This document shows positions 60,107 to 64,000 of a stretch of DNA of 64,000 nucleotides, one piece after another; the first letter of the stretch is position 1; every line of letters starts with the position of its first letter. The notes beneath the pieces are model-generated. The model was given only the letters and a program-made list of their open reading frames with translations, was not told the origin of the DNA and did not search any database. Location of the stretch: assembly GCA_035524955.1 (NCBI GenBank), contig DATLFG010000028.1:91388-155387 (forward strand), written 5' to 3'. A program made the position numbers and the translations under genes. This DNA is from CAMLFJ01 sp035524955. GTDB lineage: Bacteria > Methylomirabilota > Methylomirabilia > Rokubacteriales > CSP1-6.

Positions 60107-60886
60107 ATGACCCCCACCGCGCTCGAGATTCCGTCGCTCAAGGGAAAGGTATCGGACGAGGAGTGGGCCGTCCGGGTGGACCTGGCCGCCGCCTACCGCC
60201 TCGTGTCGCGCTACGGCTGGGAGGACCTGGTCTTCACCCACATCTCGGCCCGCGTCCCGGGCACCGAGGATCAGTTCCTGATCAACCCCTACGGCCTCTT
60301 CTTCGACGAGATCACCGCCTCCAGCCTGGTCAAGATCGACCAGGACGGCAACAAGGTCGGGGACTCACCGTTCAACGTGAACGCGGCCGGCTTCATCATC
60401 CACAGCGCCATCCATGGGGCCCGCCACGACGCCCGGTGCGTGCTGCACACCCACACCGCGAACGGCGTCGCGGTCTCCACCCAGCGAGCGGGGCTGCTGC
60501 CGATCTCGCAGCACTCGCTCTTCGTGCTCAACAGCGTGGGCTATCACGACTTCGAGGGCCCCGCGCTCGACGCGGACGAGAAGCCGCGCCTGGTGGCGGA
60601 CCTGGGCGACAACCGCTGCCTGATCCTGCGCAACCACGGGCTGCTGACCGTCGGCGAGACGGTGGCCGATGCCTTCGTGAACATGTACTACCTCGAGGCC
60701 TCCTGCCAGATCCAGGTCCGCGCCCAGTCGGGCGGCGGCGAGCTGATCCCGGTGCCCAAGGAGGTCATGGACAAGGGCTACGCCAACGCGGTGGCCAATC
60801 AGCGGCGCAACGGCGGCCAGGGCAAGCTGGTGTGGCCGGGCCTACTGCGCCGGCTGGACCGCACGGACTCGTCGTTCAGGAATTGA
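60107..60886 (+). CDS. Class II aldolase/adducin family protein
   Basis: The 259-residue protein has YRLVSRYGWEDLVFTHISARVPG, zinc ligands in LHTHTANGVAVST and CLILRNHGLLTVGETV. It resembles fuculose-phosphate aldolase relatives and proteins annotated as hydroxycarboxylate aldolases. GAAAGGA is upstream of the ATG. The catalytic partner and substrate cannot be named. It sits between an amidohydrolase and a Mo hydroxylase subunit, all transcribed in one direction. Confidence 0.88.
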   Translation: MTPTALEIPSLKGKVSDEEWAVRVDLAAAYRLVSRYGWEDLVFTHISARVPGTEDQFLINPYGLFFDEITASSLVKIDQDGNKVGDSPFNVNAAGFIIHSAIHGARHDARCVLHTHTANGVAVSTQRAGLLPISQHSLFVLNSVGYHDFEGPALDADEKPRLVADLGDNRCLILRNHGLLTVGETVADAFVNMYYLEASCQIQVRAQSGGGELIPVPKEVMDKGYANAVANQRRNGGQGKLVWPGLLRRLDRTDSSFRN

Positions 60887-60896
60887 CTGGCCGGAA

Positions 60897-63254
60897 TTGA
60901 CCGCTCCCGAGTCCTCGCTGCGCTTCGGCTCCGCGGCCGGCGGGCGGCGCAGCGAGGACGGTCCGCTCCTCACCGGCCGCGGCCGCTTCACCGACGACGT
61001 GGACCTGCCCGCCCAGGCCCACGCCGCGTTCGCCCGCTCCACGGCGGCGCACGGCATCATCCGTGGCGTGGACACGAGCCGGGCCCTCGCCATGCCCGGC
61101 GTGCTCGCGGTCCTCACCGGGCGCGACGCGGTCGCCGCGGGCCTGGGCGCGATCCCCCCCGCCGCTTCCTTCCCCGGGCGCGGCGGCAAGCTCCTGGCGG
61201 CCGCGCCGATTCCCCCGCTCGCGGTGGATCGCGTGCGCTACGTGGGCGAATCCATCGCCATCGTGGTCGCCGAGACTCAAGCGCAGGCCGTGGACGCCGC
61301 CGCGCTCGTGAGCCTCGACCTCGACCCGCTGCCCGCGGCCGCCGACGTGGACCGCGCGCTGGCCGCCTCCGCGCACCCGATCTGGCCCGACGCGGCGGGC
61401 AACGTCGCCTTCGACTGGGCGGACGGAGACGCCGCCGCCGTGGACGCGGCGATCCGGGGAGCCGCGCACGTGGCGCGGGTGCGCCTGCACGACACGCGCC
61501 TGGCGCCCTCCGCGCTCGAGCCGCGCGCGGCCATCGGCCAGTGGGACGAGGCCACGCAGCGCTACACCCTCACCGCCTCTACCCAGGGCGTCGCGGTGGT
61601 GCGCCGCCTCCTCGCGGAAGGCGTGTTCAAGATCCCGCCGCAGCAGCTCCGCGTGGTCACCCCCGACGTGGGCGGCGGCTTCGGCATGAAGGTGCAGGCC
61701 TATCCGGAATACGCGGCGCTCCTCTTCGCGGCGCGCCGGGTGGGCCGGCCCGTCAAGTGGCGCGCGACCCGCGTCGAGAGCTTCCTGGCCGACACGCACG
61801 GCCGCGACGGCATGCTCGAGGGCGAGCTGGCCCTCGACGCGGGCGGGCTCTTCCTGGCCCTCCGCGTCCGCACCCGCGTCGGCATCGGCGCGTACGTCAC
61901 CGCGTTCGCGGCCGTGTTCGGCACGAACAACACCAAGAACTGCCTGTCGAGCGTGTACGGCATCCCGGCCATCGCCATCGACGTGACGCTGGCCTTCACG
62001 AACGCGGCCCCGCTCGGGCCCTACCGCGGAGCCGGCCGCCCGGAGGCCCTCTACCTCATCGAGCGCCTGATCGATCAGGCGGCCGCGGCCACCGGGATCG
62101 ACCGCGTGGAGCTGCGCCGGCGCAACCTGATCCCGGCCGCCGCCATGCCCTTCCGCACACCGAACGGCCCCATCTACGACAGCGGGGAGTTCGAGACGAT
62201 CATGGACCGGGCGCTGGCCCTGGCCGACTGGCAGGGCTTCGCGCAGCGCCGCGCCGCCTCGGAGCGGGCTGGACGGCTGCGCGGCATCGGGCTCGCTTGC
62301 TTCCTCGAAGTGGCCGGCGGCATCCTCGACGAGGTCGTGGAGCTGCGCTTCGCCGACGACGGCACGGTGGCGCTCCACACCGGCGCCCAGCCCATGGGCC
62401 AGGGCCACCTCTCGACCTTTCCCTTCCTGATCGCGGCGCGTCTCGGGATAGAGGCGAGCGCGGTGCGGCTCGTGCAGGGCGACAGCGACCTGGTGCCCGC
62501 CGGCACCCCCAGCGTCGCCTCGCGCTCCATGATGATGGCCGGCAGCGCGGCCTCGATGGCGTGCGACGCATCCATCGAGAAAGGCCGCCACGCCGCCGCG
62601 CACGTCTTCGAGGCCGCGGTCCCCGACGTCGAGTTCGCGGCCGGCCGCTTCCGCGTGAAAGGGACCGATCGCGCGATCGGGCTGCTCGACCTGGCGGTGC
62701 GCGCTCGCGCGCTGCCGAGCCTGCCGCCCGACCTGGCCGACGGCCTCGACAGCACCGCCAAGTTCGTCTCGCCCCAGATGAGCTTCCCCAACGGCTGCCA
62801 CGTCACCGAGGTCGAGATCGATCCGGAGACCGGCGCGGTGGCGGTGGTGGGCTACGCGGCGGTGGACGACGTGGGCCTCATCGTCCACGAGACCATCGTG
62901 GAGGGCCAGATCCACGGCGGCATCGCGCAGGGCCTGGGCCAGGTGCTGGGCGAGCACGTGGTCTACGACGAGCACGGCCAGCTCCTCACCGCCTCGTTCA
63001 TGGACTACATGCTCCCGCGCGCCGACGACCTGCCCGCGCTGCGCGTGGGCCACCACGGCGTCCCCTGCACCACCAATCCGCTCGGGGTAAAGGGCGCGGG
63101 CGAATCCGGCGTCGCGGGCGCGCTGCCGTCCGCGGTCAACGCGGTGCTCGACGCGCTCGCGGGCCGCGGGGTGCGCGAGCTCGACATGCCCATGTCGCCA
63201 TCGCGCGTGTGGGCCGCGCTCCACGCGCCGGCTGTCTCCAACCGGGGACATTGA
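60897..63254 (+). CDS. Xanthine dehydrogenase family Mo-binding subunit
   Basis: The 785-residue protein is the molybdopterin-binding subunit of a xanthine oxidase/CO dehydrogenase-like hydroxylase: EDGPLLTGRGRFTDDVDLP, VVTPDVGGGFGMKVQAYPEY, GPYRGAGRPEALYLIERL and GVKGAGESGVAGALPSAVNAV (the catalytic Glu region). Its 2Fe-2S and FAD subunits are not in the window. It appears to start with TTG at 60897. The gap from the aldolase is 10 bp and contains a short duplication of GGAATTGAC. Confidence 0.9.
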   Translation: MTAPESSLRFGSAAGGRRSEDGPLLTGRGRFTDDVDLPAQAHAAFARSTAAHGIIRGVDTSRALAMPGVLAVLTGRDAVAAGLGAIPPAASFPGRGGKLLAAAPIPPLAVDRVRYVGESIAIVVAETQAQAVDAAALVSLDLDPLPAAADVDRALAASAHPIWPDAAGNVAFDWADGDAAAVDAAIRGAAHVARVRLHDTRLAPSALEPRAAIGQWDEATQRYTLTASTQGVAVVRRLLAEGVFKIPPQQLRVVTPDVGGGFGMKVQAYPEYAALLFAARRVGRPVKWRATRVESFLADTHGRDGMLEGELALDAGGLFLALRVRTRVGIGAYVTAFAAVFGTNNTKNCLSSVYGIPAIAIDVTLAFTNAAPLGPYRGAGRPEALYLIERLIDQAAAATGIDRVELRRRNLIPAAAMPFRTPNGPIYDSGEFETIMDRALALADWQGFAQRRAASERAGRLRGIGLACFLEVAGGILDEVVELRFADDGTVALHTGAQPMGQGHLSTFPFLIAARLGIEASAVRLVQGDSDLVPAGTPSVASRSMMMAGSAASMACDASIEKGRHAAAHVFEAAVPDVEFAAGRFRVKGTDRAIGLLDLAVRARALPSLPPDLADGLDSTAKFVSPQMSFPNGCHVTEVEIDPETGAVAVVGYAAVDDVGLIVHETIVEGQIHGGIAQGLGQVLGEHVVYDEHGQLLTASFMDYMLPRADDLPALRVGHHGVPCTTNPLGVKGAGESGVAGALPSAVNAVLDALAGRGVRELDMPMSPSRVWAALHAPAVSNRGH

Positions 63255-63285
63255 CCCGCGTCACCCGGGTCGCTAGGCTCGGGGC

Positions 63286-63459
63286 ATGAGTGACCCGGAG
63301 ATGAAGACCAAGCGCTGAAAGCGGGTCGAGTACGATCGCCTCATCGAGGCCGGATTCTTCAGGCCGGGCGATGCCGTCGAGCTGCTGGGCGGTCATCTCA
63401 TCGTCGCGGAACCACAGGGCAGTGGCCACTTCGCCGCCGTGCGGGCGGCGGAGACGGCC
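63286..63459 (+). pseudogene. Uma2-family nuclease-like gene remnant
   Basis: ATG at 63286 gives MSDPEMKTKR, then a TGA at 63316-63318 where family members usually have Trp. The frame then continues RVEYDRLIEAGFFRPGDAVELLGGHLIVAEPQGSGHFAAVRAAE, the start of Uma2-like (restriction-endonuclease fold) proteins. Similarity stops near 63459, well before the catalytic core. The gene is therefore both interrupted and truncated. A different, more AT-rich sequence follows. Confidence 0.75.
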
Positions 63460-63625
63460 AGCTGGTTCAGCTGCTTTTTCAGAGCTTTGCTAGCTGGTGC
63501 GAGAGAAAACGCGCGAGGTCGACCAGATCCCGGTGGGCGCCCGGCTGGCCCACGCCACGTCAGGACCCGGCGCGGGCCGGCGGGCTGCTAAAATGCGGAG
63601 CCGTGAAGACCGTCGAGGCGCCCCC

Positions 63626-63811
63626 ATGCTCTCCACCGACCCGGCCCATCGCCGTGCCCTGTGGGTCGAGCGCGGCCGGATCCAGGTGCTGGACAACCGC
63701 GTGATCCTGCACGGCCGCGCGTCGTGCCAGGGCGCCGAGCGGCCCGAGGAGCGGCGGCATCTCGTGCGCCTCTGGCTCCGCGCGGGCCACCGCCGCCACC
63801 TCCGCGGCTAG
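63626..63811 (+). pseudogene. C-terminal remnant of a TauD/TfdA dioxygenase
   Basis: The short frame RGRIQVLDNRVILHGRASCQGAERPEERRHLVRLWLRAGHRR matches the last segment of Fe(II)/2-oxoglutarate TauD/TfdA oxygenases, with the DNRVILHGR that carries the distal iron-binding His. The N-terminal three-quarters are absent. It ends with TAG 15 bp before the next gene. With the Uma2 remnant it makes a stretch of decayed genes at 63255-63826. Confidence 0.7.
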
Positions 63812-63826
63812 CGCCGCTCCCACGCC

Positions 63827-64000
63827 ATGGCCGTGCCCGTCGGGCTCAACATCTGGTCACGGCTGGTCGAGGCCACCTTCCCCTACTTCGATCAGACCGT
63901 CGCGCCATTCGACATCCTCTGGATGCCGGACCACGTGCAGTACGGCGGCCACAAGGTGGCGGAGGGCTGGACGCTGCTCACCTGGGCGCTGGCCCGCTAT
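63827..64000 (+). CDS. LLM-class flavin-dependent oxidoreductase, truncated by the window edge
   Basis: The frame starts MAVPVGLNIWSRLVEATFPYFDQTV and stays open to the end. VAPFDILWMPDHVQYGG is the early barrel segment of luciferase-like monooxygenases (WxxDHxQ). The 3' end lies outside the window, so length, cofactor and substrate are unknown. It resembles the LLM protein at 37475 only in general fold. Confidence 0.85.
   Translation, partial: MAVPVGLNIWSRLVEATFPYFDQTVAPFDILWMPDHVQYGGHKVAEGWTLLTWALARY

Noticed and set aside
60876..63251. A 791-codon minus-strand frame opposite the Mo hydroxylase subunit
   Set aside because: No recognisable domain, and the plus-strand product has clear family motifs throughout.

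Overview
The window is about 70% G+C and densely packed with genes. Nothing in it fixes the species. It encodes a double-membrane (Gram-negative type) cell: MreB, a PBP1B-like bifunctional penicillin-binding protein with a UB2H-like region, and the periplasmic lipid carrier MlaC. It also carries an actinobacterial-type proteasome activator (Bpa) and many small-molecule oxidoreductases: two LLM flavoenzymes, a Rieske oxygenase, a xanthine-dehydrogenase-like Mo subunit, hydantoinases, amidohydrolases and two D-2-hydroxyacid dehydrogenases. That mixture resembles soil Candidatus Rokubacteria/Methylomirabilota, but this is an inference from gene content and base composition.

Layout. 1-14.4 kb: regulation and envelope (two response regulators, an ANTAR protein, PilZ, MreB, PBP1B, MlaC, a SPOR-like protein, a PPC/DUF296 protein) plus an iron alcohol dehydrogenase and an FAD oxidoreductase. 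14.7-29.8 kb: a large trehalose/maltose-1-phosphate/alpha-glucan island: treY-treZ, an opposing ADP-glucose-type glycogen synthase, a tightly overlapping unit (DUF5752-like, TreT-like, GT-A-like, glgE), then treS-mak. 29.8-32.2 kb: small stress proteins, superoxide dismutase and alkyladenine glycosylase. 32.2-44 kb: short catabolic operons and transporters (NagX-like, SDR, Rieske; enoyl-CoA hydratase with MetE-like; LLM; two MFS; sterol-desaturase-like; cupin). 44.1-50.8 kb: a co-directional run of HAD, SDR, APH-like kinase, hyuA and hyuB. 50.8-64 kb: degraded genes, a rhodanese, the proteasome activator, amidohydrolases, PEP carboxylase, a class II aldolase, a Mo hydroxylase subunit, two gene remnants and a truncated LLM gene.

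How it fits together. TreY/TreZ release trehalose from glucan. TreS interconverts trehalose and maltose, Mak phosphorylates maltose, and GlgE polymerises maltose-1-phosphate. The opposing GlgA/GlgM-type enzyme may feed the same pool. The most unusual part is the four-gene unit ending in glgE: its TreT-like member has lost the residues expected for catalysis, its GT-A-like member has a weakened DxD motif, and its first protein is an internal duplication of unknown function.

A family of two-hairpin repeats occupies three of the convergent gene junctions, and a separate 26-bp perfect inverted repeat occupies a fourth. I found no tRNA, rRNA, CRISPR array or intact transposase.
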